Notes under the pieces: generated by a model
The model's input: the letters and a program-made list of their open reading frames with translations, nothing else
The model's database searches: none
What the model was told of the DNA's origin: nothing
Made by a program: the position numbers and the translations under genes
DNA from: Methyloceanibacter sp.
GTDB lineage: Bacteria; Pseudomonadota; Alphaproteobacteria; Rhizobiales; Methyloligellaceae
Direction: 5' to 3'
DNA length: 11,019 nt
NCBI GenBank assembly: GCA_022865725.1
Contig: JALHTP010000104.1
Coordinates: 1-11,019, forward strand
Part shown: one piece after another, positions 1 through 7,011 of the stretch
Layout of the letters: every line of letters begins with the position of its first letter
How positions within the stretch are numbered: the stretch's first letter is position 1

Positions 1-813
1 CTGCCGCAAGGTCCAGGCGGTGACGGTGGTCGTCACCCACGGATTGCCGTCGCGGTCGCCGCCGATCCAGGAGCCGAATTGGAGGAAAGGCGGCAGCTCG
101 AAATGCTGGCCCGGATAATATTGCGCGAGCGCGCCGTCGACCAGCGCCAGCATCTCCGGCGCCTTCTCGAACAGGCTCTCGTCGAAGAAGTGCAAGCCCC
201 GGCTTACTTCGTGCTGGACGGTCGGCTTCTCCAGATGCAGCTCGCCGGTCATCCATACGAGCTCGATCTGGTCGCGCAGGTCCTCGATCAGCGCGGTGCG
301 CTCCCGCTCGGTCCAGCGCGGCATCTCCAGCTCGCGGAGCAGAAGATAGATGCGGCGGTATTTCTCGAGCACGGTGACGCGCTTCGACTCGGTCGGGTGG
401 GCGGTGATCACCGGCCTGATGCGCAAGCCCGATAGCAGCGACTGGATCTCCCGCGGCGCGATGCCGTCTGCAGCCGCCTCGGCGAGCACATGGGCGAAGG
501 TGCCGCGCAGTGCGTCGCGCCCGCGCGTCCGCTCGATCTGGCGGCGGCGGCGCATGGCCGCGTTCTGCTCGGCGATGGACAGAAGCTGGAACCAGATGCC
601 TTGCGCCTGAAGCGCGCGGGCCAATAGCTCGGGTGTGAAGCCCGAGATATTGGCGCCGCCGAGAAGCACGGGCTCGATCTCGGGCTGATGCCGGCGCACC
701 ACCTCGATGAGAAGCTGGAACAGGAGATCGGACGCTTCCTTGGCCGAGGTGCCGCTGACGACGGCCGCAGGCGGCTCGGTCTCCAAGCTTTGCGGTTTCA
801 GCTCGTCATTCAT
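1..813 (-). CDS. ppc: Phosphoenolpyruvate carboxylase, N-terminal part (C-terminus outside window)
   Basis: Carboxylates PEP with bicarbonate to oxaloacetate, the CO2-fixing step of the serine cycle (cytoplasmic). Only the first 271 residues are in the window; the family is usually about 900 residues, so roughly two thirds lie beyond the left edge. Visible family motifs are TAHPTESKR at residues 137-145, whose His139 matches the catalytic histidine region of PEP carboxylases, and FGSWIGGDRDGNPWVT at 246-261, the conserved glycine-rich GGDRDGNP signature. The ATG at 813 is chosen because a GGGAG lies 15 bases upstream, a rather long spacing. An in-frame ATG at 855 would add 14 residues but has no visible ribosome binding site, so the start is not certain. 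It follows mtkB after a 191-bp gap that contains several hairpins, and it may have its own promoter. Family assignment is secure; a role in C1 assimilation is inferred from its neighbours. Confidence 0.96.
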   Translation of the reverse strand, partial: MNDELKPQSLETEPPAAVVSGTSAKEASDLLFQLLIEVVRRHQPEIEPVLLGGANISGFTPELLARALQAQGIWFQLLSIAEQNAAMRRRRQIERTRGRDALRGTFAHVLAEAAADGIAPREIQSLLSGLRIRPVITAHPTESKRVTVLEKYRRIYLLLRELEMPRWTERERTALIEDLRDQIELVWMTGELHLEKPTVQHEVSRGLHFFDESLFEKAPEMLALVDGALAQYYPGQHFELPPFLQFGSWIGGDRDGNPWVTTTVTAWTLRQ

Positions 814-830
814 GGCGACGCAAGACACTC

Positions 831-847
831 CCGATCGGGGGGATCGG
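831..847 (-). promoter_or_regulatory. Hairpin overlapping the ppc ribosome binding site
   Basis: A perfect 6-bp inverted repeat, CCGATC and GATCGG, flanks a 5-base loop. On the ppc mRNA strand the 3' arm runs directly into the GGGAG (829-833) that is the only evident Shine-Dalgarno of ppc, so folding would partly hide it. The symmetry is visible; a regulatory effect is inference, and short GC hairpins arise often by chance in DNA of this composition. Confidence 0.3.
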
Positions 848-862
848 CTTCTCATGGGGTTG

Positions 863-884
863 GCCAGGCGCTAAGGCGCCGGGC
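863..884. repeat. Inverted repeat (hairpin) in the mtkB-ppc gap
   Basis: The core stem GGCGC/GCGCC (867-871 and 876-880) closes a TAAG tetraloop on the plus strand. It is extended past one A/G mismatch by GCC/GGC (863-865 and 882-884). No T-run follows on the minus (gene) strand, so it does not look like a classical intrinsic terminator. It could be an mRNA processing or stability element, or chance. Confidence 0.3.
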
Positions 885-931
885 TGCCTTCTTTCCTTAG
901 CGCAAGGCCGCCCAGGGCGCACGTCATGAGT

Positions 932-946
932 GGCGCGTGAAGCGCC
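932..946. repeat. Inverted repeat (hairpin) downstream of mtkB
   Basis: A perfect GGCGC/GCGCC stem closes a 5-base loop. It lies 58 bases past the mtkB stop codon and uses the same stem sequence as the hairpin at 867-880. No T-run follows, so termination is not well supported. The rest of the 191-bp gap (814-1004) shows no convincing gene. An 18-codon ATG frame at 927-871 on the minus strand lacks a ribosome binding site. Confidence 0.3.
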
Positions 947-1004
947 CCTCGTGCAACCCTCAAAGACCCAGCAACAGGCCGTTTGCCCGCGCGTTCGCCT
1001 CCGA

Positions 1005-1913
1005 TCACGCGAAGCCCCGGCGCTCCGGACGCGAGGCCAGCACGCCCGCCACCGTCGAGCCGAACTCGCTCGGATTGGGCGCAACCGTGAGCCCGCAGGA
1101 GCGCATGATCTCGGCCTTCTCAGCGGCGCTGTCGCCGGCGGCGGAGATAATGGCGCCGGCGTGGCCCATGCGCCGCCCTTTGGGCGCGGTCAACCCGGCG
1201 ACAAACCCGATCACCGGCTTCGACATGTTGTCCTTGATCCAGGCCGAGGCCTCGGCCTCTTGCGGGCCGCCGATCTCGCCGATCATCAACACGGCGTCGG
1301 TCTCGGGATCCTCCTCGAACAGAGCGAGGTGATCGAGGAAGGAGGAGCCGTTGATCGGATCGCCGCCGATGCCGACGGAGGTGGTGATGCCGATGCCCTT
1401 GGCCTTCATCTGCGAGGCAGCCTCATAGCCGAGCGTGCCGGAGCGCGAGATCACGCCCACTCTGCCTTGCAGGTAGATGTGACCCGGCATGATGCCGAGC
1501 ATAGCCTTGCCAGGGCTGATGATACCCGCACAATTCGGCCCGACCAGCATCGGGCGGCGGTCTTTGGGGTAGCGCATCAGATAGCGCTTCACCCGCATCA
1601 TGTCCTGCGCCGGGATGCCGTCGGTGATCGAGCAGATCAGCCTGACCCCGGCGTCGGCCGCCTCCATGATGGCGTCGGCGCAGAAGGCCGGCGCCACGAA
1701 AGTGATGGATGTGGTGCCGCCGGTCGCCTTCACCGCTTCCTTCATGGTGTTGAACAGCGGCCGGTCGAGATGGGTGCCGCCGCCTTTGCCGGGCGTCACG
1801 CCGCCGACGACGTTGGTGCCGTAGGCGATCATCTCCTTGGCGTGGAAAGTGCCCTTGTCGCCGGTCATGCCTTGGACGAGGACCGGCGTTGTTTCATCAA
1901 TCAGAATGCTCAT
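1005..1913 (-). CDS. mtkB: Malate-CoA ligase (malate thiokinase), alpha subunit
   Basis: With MtkA it activates malate to malyl-CoA using ATP and CoA, feeding malyl-CoA lyase in the serine cycle. The 302 residues have the succinyl-CoA synthetase alpha layout: an N-terminal CoA-binding Rossmann domain (QGMTGDKGTFHAKE at 14-27, GGVTPGKGG at 37-45), GPNCAG at 125-130, SRSGTLGYE at 156-164, and GRRMGHAGAIIS at 246-257. His251 sits at the position of the phosphohistidine of this family. The ATG at 1913 has GGGAG nine bases upstream, placed in the 23-bp gap after mtkA. Sequence alone would allow a SucD-type succinyl-CoA synthetase alpha subunit. The malate specificity is inferred from the surrounding serine-cycle genes, the mtkA-mtkB-ppc order, and a length close to what I recall for AM1 MtkB (about 296 residues). 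Confidence 0.94.
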   Translation of the reverse strand: MSILIDETTPVLVQGMTGDKGTFHAKEMIAYGTNVVGGVTPGKGGGTHLDRPLFNTMKEAVKATGGTTSITFVAPAFCADAIMEAADAGVRLICSITDGIPAQDMMRVKRYLMRYPKDRRPMLVGPNCAGIISPGKAMLGIMPGHIYLQGRVGVISRSGTLGYEAASQMKAKGIGITTSVGIGGDPINGSSFLDHLALFEEDPETDAVLMIGEIGGPQEAEASAWIKDNMSKPVIGFVAGLTAPKGRRMGHAGAIISAAGDSAAEKAEIMRSCGLTVAPNPSEFGSTVAGVLASRPERRGFA

Positions 1914-1936
1914 GACATTTCACTCCCGATGGCGCT

Positions 1937-3112
1937 TCAAGCCGCAAGCCGCCCTTGGCACGCCGCCACGGCTTTTTCCGCCGCTTCGGCCAAGGTGTCG
2001 GCGGTGATCAACTTGAGCCCGCTTTCCGCAAGAATTTTTTGTCCTTCTTCGACATTGGTGCCGGCCAGCCGCACGATCAGCGGCACCTTGACGTCGACCG
2101 TCTGGCAAGCCTGCACTACGCCCTTGGCCACCCAGTCGCAGCGATTGATGCCGGCGAAGATGTTGACGAGCACGGCCCTGACCTTCTGGTCGGACAAGAC
2201 CAGCTTGAGCGCGGTCGCGATGCGCTCCGGCGAGGCGCCGCCGCCCACGTCGAGGAAGTTCGCAGGCGTGCCACCGGCATGCTTGATCATGTCCATGGTC
2301 GCCATGGCGAGCCCTGCGCCGTTGACGATGCAGCCGATCTCGCCGTCGAGCCCGATATAATTGAGATTGTGCTCGGCGGCTTGCGCCTCGCGCGGGTCCT
2401 GTTGCGAGGGATCGTGCATGTCGGCCACGTTGTGGCGGCGGAACAGCGCGTTGTCGTCGAACGACATCTTGGCGTCGAGCGCGAGCACGCGATCGTCCTT
2501 GGCGACGACCAGCGGATTGATCTCGAGCATGGTGGCGTCGCAATCGCGGAAGGCGCGATAGGCGTTCATGATGGTCGACACCGCGCTTTGCGCCTGCTTG
2601 ATGCTCAAGCCCAACTGGAAGGCCAGCTCGCGCGCCTGGAAGGCCTGCAAGCCCACCGCCGGCTCGACCACCACCTGAAGGATGGCCTCGGGCTCGGTCC
2701 TGGCGATCTCCTCGATCTCCATGCCGCCCCGCTGCGAGGCGATGACGCGGATGCGCTCGGCTTTGCGGTCGAGCACATAACCGAGATAGAGCTCGCGGTC
2801 GAAGGGCTCGGCCACCTCGATATAGACCCGCTGCACGGGCTTGCCTTCGGGTCCGGTCTGGATGGTGACGAGGCGCTTGCCGAGCAGGCTCGCGGCCGCG
2901 TCGCGGACCTCATGATAGGTCTTGCAGATCTTGATGCCGCCAGCCTTGCCGCGTGCGCCAGCGTGGATCTGGGCCTTCACCGCCCAGTTCCAGCCGCCGA
3001 GCTCGGTTGCCGCATAGACCGCCTGGTCCGGGCTGAAGGCGACGGCGCCCTTGGGCACCGGCACACCGAAGCTCGCCAGCAATTCCTTGGCTTGATACTC
3101 GTGAACGTCCAC
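1937..3112 (-). CDS. mtkA: Malate-CoA ligase (malate thiokinase), beta subunit
   Basis: Partner of MtkB in ATP-dependent formation of malyl-CoA from malate. The 391 residues follow the succinyl-CoA synthetase beta plan. An N-terminal ATP-grasp domain opens with MDVHEYQAKELL and has VKAQIHAGARGKAGGIK at 45-61 and EINPL at 197-201 (metal-binding region). A C-terminal CoA-ligase domain has GCIVNGAGLAMATMD at 260-274, FLDVGGGA at 286-293 and NIFAGINRCD at 317-326. Translation starts at GTG (3112), supported by a strong GGGAGG five bases upstream; no ATG is available at the conserved N-terminus. It lies 52 bp after fch, with a GC hairpin between, and 23 bp before mtkB. A SucC identity cannot be excluded from motifs alone, but the gene order argues strongly for MtkA. 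Confidence 0.94.
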   Translation of the reverse strand: MDVHEYQAKELLASFGVPVPKGAVAFSPDQAVYAATELGGWNWAVKAQIHAGARGKAGGIKICKTYHEVRDAAASLLGKRLVTIQTGPEGKPVQRVYIEVAEPFDRELYLGYVLDRKAERIRVIASQRGGMEIEEIARTEPEAILQVVVEPAVGLQAFQARELAFQLGLSIKQAQSAVSTIMNAYRAFRDCDATMLEINPLVVAKDDRVLALDAKMSFDDNALFRRHNVADMHDPSQQDPREAQAAEHNLNYIGLDGEIGCIVNGAGLAMATMDMIKHAGGTPANFLDVGGGASPERIATALKLVLSDQKVRAVLVNIFAGINRCDWVAKGVVQACQTVDVKVPLIVRLAGTNVEEGQKILAESGLKLITADTLAEAAEKAVAACQGRLAA

Positions 3113-3117
3113 AGTTT

Positions 3118-3123
3118 CCTCCC
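3118..3123 (-). promoter_or_regulatory. Strong ribosome binding site deciding the GTG start of mtkA
   Basis: The minus strand reads GGGAGG here, five bases before the GTG at 3112-3110. This is one of the best Shine-Dalgarno matches in the window and fixes the non-ATG start. Confidence 0.8.
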
Positions 3124-3138
3124 TTAAGAATTGGGCGT

Positions 3139-3156
3139 GGCGCGGGGTTTCGCGCC
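3139..3156. repeat. GC hairpin between fch and mtkA
   Basis: A perfect 6-bp stem GGCGCG/CGCGCC has a 6-base loop. It starts eight bases past the fch stop codon and ends 26 bases before the GTG of mtkA. There is no T-run, so it is not a classical terminator. It could protect the upstream message from 3' decay or weaken read-through into mtkAB; both are inference. Confidence 0.35.
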
Positions 3157-3164
3157 CCTCTGCT

Positions 3165-3797
3165 TCAACTCAATTTGCCTTTGACGACGGCGTAGGCCTT
3201 CTCGGTCGCTATCTCGGCCCCGGCCAGAAGCTTGTCCAGTTCCTTGAGCTTAGCCTCGGCGAAGGTCCTATCGGTGATCATTTTTGCATTGGTGAAAACA
3301 TTCAAGGCAGCACTTCGCAGTGCAGCATAAGCGGCCAGCACGGCGACGCCCGCGTCGGAGATCACGTTGAGATTGCCCTTGGCGGAGGCGACCTCGGCGA
3401 GATCGATCACCGCGCGCGCCGCGTGGCAGCAGCGCATGGGCACGTCGGTCGCCTGCTTGAGCGCCGCCTGGATCGCGTGCTCGCGGGCGGCCTTGTCGGC
3501 GTCGGTCTCCTTGGCCATGCCGTAAGCGCCCATCACCGCGTCGAAGGCCTTGACGTCGTCCTCGATCATCCCGGTGAGCTTGTGACGGAGCGCCTCGGCC
3601 TTGCCGAGCACGTCTTTCATCTCGCCTTCGACATCGGCATATTTCTTTTTGCCGATGGTGAGGTTGCACACCATGCTGACAAGTGCCGCGCCCATGGCCC
3701 CGATAATGGCCGCGGCGCTGCCGCCGCCAGGGGTCGCGCCGCTGCTCGCCAGCTGATCGAGAAACGGCTCGACCGCGGTGTCCTTGATCTGCGTCAT
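3165..3797 (-). CDS. fch: Methenyltetrahydrofolate cyclohydrolase
   Basis: Interconverts 10-formyl-tetrahydrofolate and 5,10-methenyl-tetrahydrofolate, the step between FtfL and MtdA on the route from formate to the serine cycle. The 210 residues are a single helical domain of the formiminotransferase-cyclodeaminase family. Visible motifs are the glycine-rich ATPGGGSAAA at 21-30, NLTIGKKKY at 45-53, the acidic IEDDVKAFDAVM at 78-89, and GNLNVISDAGVA at 141-152. It is unrelated to the bifunctional FolD type. Its ATG overlaps the mtdA stop by one base (TGATG), and there is only a weak purine-rich site upstream, so translation is probably coupled to mtdA. Length and order match the Fch of M. extorquens as I recall it. 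Confidence 0.95.
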   Translation of the reverse strand: MTQIKDTAVEPFLDQLASSGATPGGGSAAAIIGAMGAALVSMVCNLTIGKKKYADVEGEMKDVLGKAEALRHKLTGMIEDDVKAFDAVMGAYGMAKETDADKAAREHAIQAALKQATDVPMRCCHAARAVIDLAEVASAKGNLNVISDAGVAVLAAYAALRSAALNVFTNAKMITDRTFAEAKLKELDKLLAGAEIATEKAYAVVKGKLS

Positions 3798-4654
3798 CAG
3801 GCCATCTCTTTCGCCAGTGCGTAGATCTCCTCGGCATCGAACAGGCCGTCGGAGCTTTCGAACAGTCTGCCGATACAGGCCCGATGCAGCTTTAATTTGA
3901 GGCCGCCGATGCCGAGCGCGCCGAAGGCGAGCTTGCCATGGCGCTCCTTGCCCTTGTCGGTCGCGTCGATGCCCTCGATGCCGAGCGGCGGCTGGGCGTT
4001 CACGTCGGCGAGAAGCTGGATATTGGGATTGTTCTCCCAGGCGGAGGCCGGCAGGAGCTGAGCGCCGATGGCGCCGGCGGCATAGACGATATTGGCGTCC
4101 TTGACGGCCTCGGCGCGCTGCGCGTCGTCAGCACCGGCAACGCCCTTCACCTTCACGCCGAAGCGGGTCTCGATGGCCTTGGCTGCGGCTTCCGCGCGGT
4201 CCTTGGTGCGCGAAGTGATGGTCACCTCGGCGCCTTCCTGGCCGAGAAAGGCCGCAGCGCGCATGCCGACGGGGCCGGTGCCGGCCAGCACCACGGCCTT
4301 CTTGCCCTTGAGCTTCTTAGCCTTGGCGAGCAGCGCCACGCCAGCGGCCGCGGTCGTGTTCGAGCCGTTGGAATCGAGCATGACGGAGACCTTGAAGGGC
4401 CCGAAGAAGCGCTTCTTCACCGCCGCCAGCAGCGCCTCGCCCTTCCCCATGTCGCCGCCGCCGATGAAGATCGCGGTGTTCTGCTTGTCCTTGCCGCCGC
4501 GGGTGAAGATCGTGCCGTCGACCAGCGCGCCGACAGTGTCGGGCGTGACGCCGGCGTAGCCCGTGACGCGGTCGGCGCCGCCGTCATAGGCAACCACGGT
4601 ATCGAACACGCTGGCGTAAGCGTCGGTGTCGAACAGGAACAGGAGCTTCTTCAT
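3797..4654 (-). CDS. mtdA: NADP-dependent methylenetetrahydromethanopterin/methylenetetrahydrofolate dehydrogenase
   Basis: Reduces methenyl-tetrahydrofolate to methylene-tetrahydrofolate with NADPH, giving the C1 donor for serine. The family also acts on the methanopterin analogue. The 285 residues closely resemble the remembered AM1 MtdA: FDTDAYASVFD at 8-18, VMLDSNGSNTTAAAG at 91-105, the nucleotide-binding GTGPVGMR at 125-132 followed by SRTKDR at 148-153 (basic residues suited to NADP), and the C-terminal block containing GALGIGGLKLKLHRACI. The ATG lies 12 bp past the hprA stop, with GAGG very close (two bases) upstream, so coupling to hprA translation is likely. MtdA is largely restricted to methylotrophs, which makes it the most telling single gene in the window. 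Confidence 0.97.
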   Translation of the reverse strand: MKKLLFLFDTDAYASVFDTVVAYDGGADRVTGYAGVTPDTVGALVDGTIFTRGGKDKQNTAIFIGGGDMGKGEALLAAVKKRFFGPFKVSVMLDSNGSNTTAAAGVALLAKAKKLKGKKAVVLAGTGPVGMRAAAFLGQEGAEVTITSRTKDRAEAAAKAIETRFGVKVKGVAGADDAQRAEAVKDANIVYAAGAIGAQLLPASAWENNPNIQLLADVNAQPPLGIEGIDATDKGKERHGKLAFGALGIGGLKLKLHRACIGRLFESSDGLFDAEEIYALAKEMA

Positions 4655-4666
4655 GGCCTCGTCTTT

Positions 4667-5611
4667 CTACTCTTGGACGACGTTTTGCGGCTTGCCCGCG
4701 ACGAACGCCTCGATATTGTCGATGAGCTGATCGGCCAGGATCTGCATCGCCTCCTGGCTCGCCCAGGCGACATGCGGGGTGACGATCAGATTGGGAATCT
4801 TGGGATCGAGCAGGACGTTGCCCTCTTTCGGCGGCTCCTTGGTCAGCACGTCGAAGCCAGCGCCGGCGATAGTGCCGTTCTTCAGCGCCTCGGCGAGCGC
4901 CGCCTCGTCCACCAGGCCGCCGCGCGCGGTGTTGATGAGGATGGCGGTCGGCTTCATCTTCTTGAGTTCCTTGGCGCCGATCATGTTCTTGGTCTCGGGC
5001 GTCAGCGGCACGTGCAGCGTGATGATGTCGCTCTCTTTCAGGATCGTCTCGAAATCGACCAGGCCCGGTTGCGGGAAGATGTCGAACGGAAGGACGCGCA
5101 TGCCGAGCGCCTCGGCGCGCTTGCCGATGGACTTGCCGAGCGCGCCATAGCCGACAATGCCGAGGGTGGAGCCCGCGATGTCGCGGATCGGATGGGTCAG
5201 GAAGCAGAACTGGCTCGATTTGTTCCAGACACCGTTCCGCGTGTCCTCGACATAAGCAAGCAGGTTCCGCCGCAGCGCGAAGATCAGCGCGATGACATGC
5301 TCGGGGACCGTGTTGAAGGCGTAGTTGCGGATATTGACGATTGTGATGCCGTTCGCCTTGCAATAGGCCTTGTCGACCACGTCGGTGCCGGTCGCAGCGA
5401 CCGCGATCAGTTTCAGCTTGGGCAGCTGCTTCAGCGTCTCGGCCCGCATCGGCACCTTGTTGATGATGGCGATGCTCGCGTCCTTGAGGCGTGTCACCAC
5501 ATCCTCAGGCGACCAGGTCGACTGATATTCCTCATAGCTATGCGGGAAACTCGGCCTGCGGACTTTGGCGTCGACAGACTCTCGATCGAGAAACACGATC
5601 GCGTGCTGCAC
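4667..5611 (-). CDS. hprA: Hydroxypyruvate reductase (D-glycerate dehydrogenase)
   Basis: Reduces hydroxypyruvate, made by Sga, to D-glycerate for Gck, in the cytoplasm. The 314 residues form a D-isomer-specific 2-hydroxyacid dehydrogenase: a split catalytic domain around a Rossmann domain with GIVGYGALGKSIG at 151-163 and Asp177 at the end of the following strand. The catalytic triad of the family is visible as Arg230 (NTARGGLVDE), Glu259 (KEPPKEGN) and His280 (VTPHVAWAS). Length and sequence match AM1 HprA as recalled. The start is GTG at 5611, with AGGGGG nine bases upstream; no suitable ATG is available. It is 157 bp after sga and 12 bp before mtdA. Motifs alone could fit a glyoxylate/hydroxypyruvate reductase generally; context fixes the serine-cycle role. 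Confidence 0.96.
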   Translation of the reverse strand: MQHAIVFLDRESVDAKVRRPSFPHSYEEYQSTWSPEDVVTRLKDASIAIINKVPMRAETLKQLPKLKLIAVAATGTDVVDKAYCKANGITIVNIRNYAFNTVPEHVIALIFALRRNLLAYVEDTRNGVWNKSSQFCFLTHPIRDIAGSTLGIVGYGALGKSIGKRAEALGMRVLPFDIFPQPGLVDFETILKESDIITLHVPLTPETKNMIGAKELKKMKPTAILINTARGGLVDEAALAEALKNGTIAGAGFDVLTKEPPKEGNVLLDPKIPNLIVTPHVAWASQEAMQILADQLIDNIEAFVAGKPQNVVQE

Positions 5612-5620
5612 TGAACCGAA

Positions 5621-5626
5621 CCCCCT
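5621..5626 (-). promoter_or_regulatory. Ribosome binding site supporting the GTG start of hprA
   Basis: The minus strand reads AGGGGG, nine bases before the GTG at 5611-5609. It supports the non-ATG start, which also aligns with the expected family N-terminus (IVFLDRES). Confidence 0.65.
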
Positions 5627-5690
5627 ACCTAGCTTGCGCGGGGCCTACCCCTCAGCGCGACATGCCTCACCCTCCCCCGGCGCGTAGCTG

Positions 5691-5740
5691 AAAAAGCCGC
5701 CGGAGGTCTTGACCAAGATCAAATCGAGCGAGACCGGCTT
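5691..5740 (-). terminator. Possible weak intrinsic terminator or attenuator between sga and hprA
   Basis: On the minus strand AAGCCG (5740-5735) can pair with CGGCTT (5699-5694), closing a larger loop that contains a second stem (AGAC/GTCT type, 5731-5735 with 5705-5709). The outer stem runs into five T residues. It starts 29 bases past the sga stop. The long loop and bulge make it weaker than a canonical terminator, so it may only reduce read-through into hprA. The rest of the 157-bp gap (5612-5768) shows no gene; I could not assign a promoter there. Confidence 0.3.
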
Positions 5741-5768
5741 ATCCGCCGTTAGCCCCGCGCTTCCTGCC

Positions 5769-6980
5769 CTATTCGGCGGCGACCTTCGTTTCCTTCAGCG
5801 CCGCGTTCCTACGGAACTGCGCCTGGGCCGCCCCCACTCCAGAACCAAGCTCGACCTCGATGCCGACGTCGTTCATGGCCATCTCAGCGCCGGCGATGGC
5901 GCCGAGCAGCATCAATTCGTTCAGATCGCCCAGATGACCGATGCGGAACAGCTTACCCGCCATCTGCGACAGGCCTGCGCCAATCGCCAGATTGTAGCGG
6001 CGATAGGCCCGGTCGATCACGTCGGCGCCGTTGAACCCTTGCGGCACCATGATCGCGGACACGGTGTCGGAATGCCATTTCGGCTCCTTGGCGCAGAGCT
6101 TGAGGCCCCAGGCCTTGACCGCGGCGCGCGCGCCCACCGCCAGATGGCGGTGCCGCGCGAACACGTTGTCGAGGCCTTCCTCTTGGAGGATGGCGATCGA
6201 CTCGCGCAAGCCATGCAGCAGCGGCAGGGCCGGCGTATAGGGGAAGTAGCCGGTGGCGTTCGCCTTCATGTGGTCGGTGAACTCGAAATAAGCCCGGCGG
6301 CACTTGGCATCCTTCATGGCGGCGAGCGCCTTCTGGCTGGCGCAGACGATGCCGAGACCCGCCGGCAGCATGAGGCCCTTCTGCGAGCCGGTGATGGCGA
6401 GATCGACGCCCCACTCATCCATGCGGAAATCGATGCTTCCGATCGAGCTCACGCCGTCGACATAGAGCAGCGCCGGGTGCTTGGCCGCGTCGATGGCGCG
6501 GCGCACGGCGGCGACATCGCTGGTGACGCCGGTCGCCGTCTCGTTATGCACGACCATGACGCCCTTGATCGCGTGGTCCTTGTCCTCGCGGAGCGCTTCC
6601 TCGATGCGCTCGGGACTGGCGCCGGTGCCCCACTCCTCCTCCTGGACGATGATTTCGAGCCCATGGCGGCGGGCGAGATCGATCCAGAGATGGCTGAATT
6701 GGCCGAACCTCGCGGCAAGCAGTTTATCCCCCGGGGACCGCGTATTGGTCAGCGCCGATTCCCAGGCGCCGGTGCCGCTCGACGGATAGATGACGACCTG
6801 GCCGTCCTTGGTCTTGAAGATCTTCTTCAAGTCTTCGAACAGCGGCAGCGTAAGCTTGGGGAAGTCGGGGGAGCGATGGTCCTCCATGGCGACGTGCATG
6901 GCGCGCAAGATGCGGTCCGGCACATTGGTCGGTCCCGGCACGAATAGAAAATTACGCCCGGGCCTTCTTGCTCCAGCCAT
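5769..6980 (-). CDS. sga: Serine-glyoxylate aminotransferase
   Basis: Transfers the amino group of serine to glyoxylate, giving hydroxypyruvate and glycine; it regenerates the glycine acceptor and feeds HprA. It is a 403-residue class V PLP aminotransferase. Motifs: FVPGPTNVPDR at 13-23, SSGTGAWE at 67-74 (cofactor phosphate region), HNETATGV at 145-152, VDGVSSIGS at 174-182 with the PLP-contacting Asp175, and GSQKGLMLPAG at 198-208 with Lys201 as the PLP lysine. The frame is open up to 7046, but the ATG at 6980 is preferred: GGGGAG lies five bases upstream, and the protein then begins MAGARRPGRN, like the remembered AM1 protein. It sits 79 bp after ftfL and 157 bp before hprA. Confidence 0.97.
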   Translation of the reverse strand: MAGARRPGRNFLFVPGPTNVPDRILRAMHVAMEDHRSPDFPKLTLPLFEDLKKIFKTKDGQVVIYPSSGTGAWESALTNTRSPGDKLLAARFGQFSHLWIDLARRHGLEIIVQEEEWGTGASPERIEEALREDKDHAIKGVMVVHNETATGVTSDVAAVRRAIDAAKHPALLYVDGVSSIGSIDFRMDEWGVDLAITGSQKGLMLPAGLGIVCASQKALAAMKDAKCRRAYFEFTDHMKANATGYFPYTPALPLLHGLRESIAILQEEGLDNVFARHRHLAVGARAAVKAWGLKLCAKEPKWHSDTVSAIMVPQGFNGADVIDRAYRRYNLAIGAGLSQMAGKLFRIGHLGDLNELMLLGAIAGAEMAMNDVGIEVELGSGVGAAQAQFRRNAALKETKVAAE

Positions 6981-6985
6981 CGTTG

Positions 6986-6991
6986 CTCCCC
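6986..6991 (-). promoter_or_regulatory. Ribosome binding site deciding the start of sga
   Basis: GGGGAG on the minus strand, five bases before the ATG at 6980. It argues for this internal ATG over the upstream in-frame ATG at 7046, which would add 22 residues not expected for the family. Confidence 0.75.
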
Positions 6992-7011
6992 TTGAAAATC
7001 TTGCGTCGCGG

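Noticed and set aside
871..927. 18-codon minus-strand frame upstream of ppc as a possible leader peptide
   Set aside because: It has no ribosome binding site, no run of regulatory codons, and a length expected by chance.
930..2360. Long plus-strand open frame opposite mtkB and mtkA (476 codons)
   Set aside because: Its translation is low-complexity, rich in Arg, His, Ala and Gly, without family motifs, and lies antisense to well-supported genes. It is a typical high-GC shadow frame. The same holds for the plus-strand frames at 1955-3127, 3938-5614 and 5709-6947 and the minus-strand frame at 9060-10259.
1005..3112. Reading mtkA and mtkB as sucC and sucD of the citric acid cycle
   Set aside because: Motifs cannot separate the two, but the genes sit between fch and ppc in the known serine-cycle order and no other citric acid cycle genes are present.
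3268..3340. Locally AT-richer patch inside fch as a possible frameshift or insertion
   Set aside because: The fch frame continues through it with a normal length and an intact C-terminal region, so it is only local composition variation.
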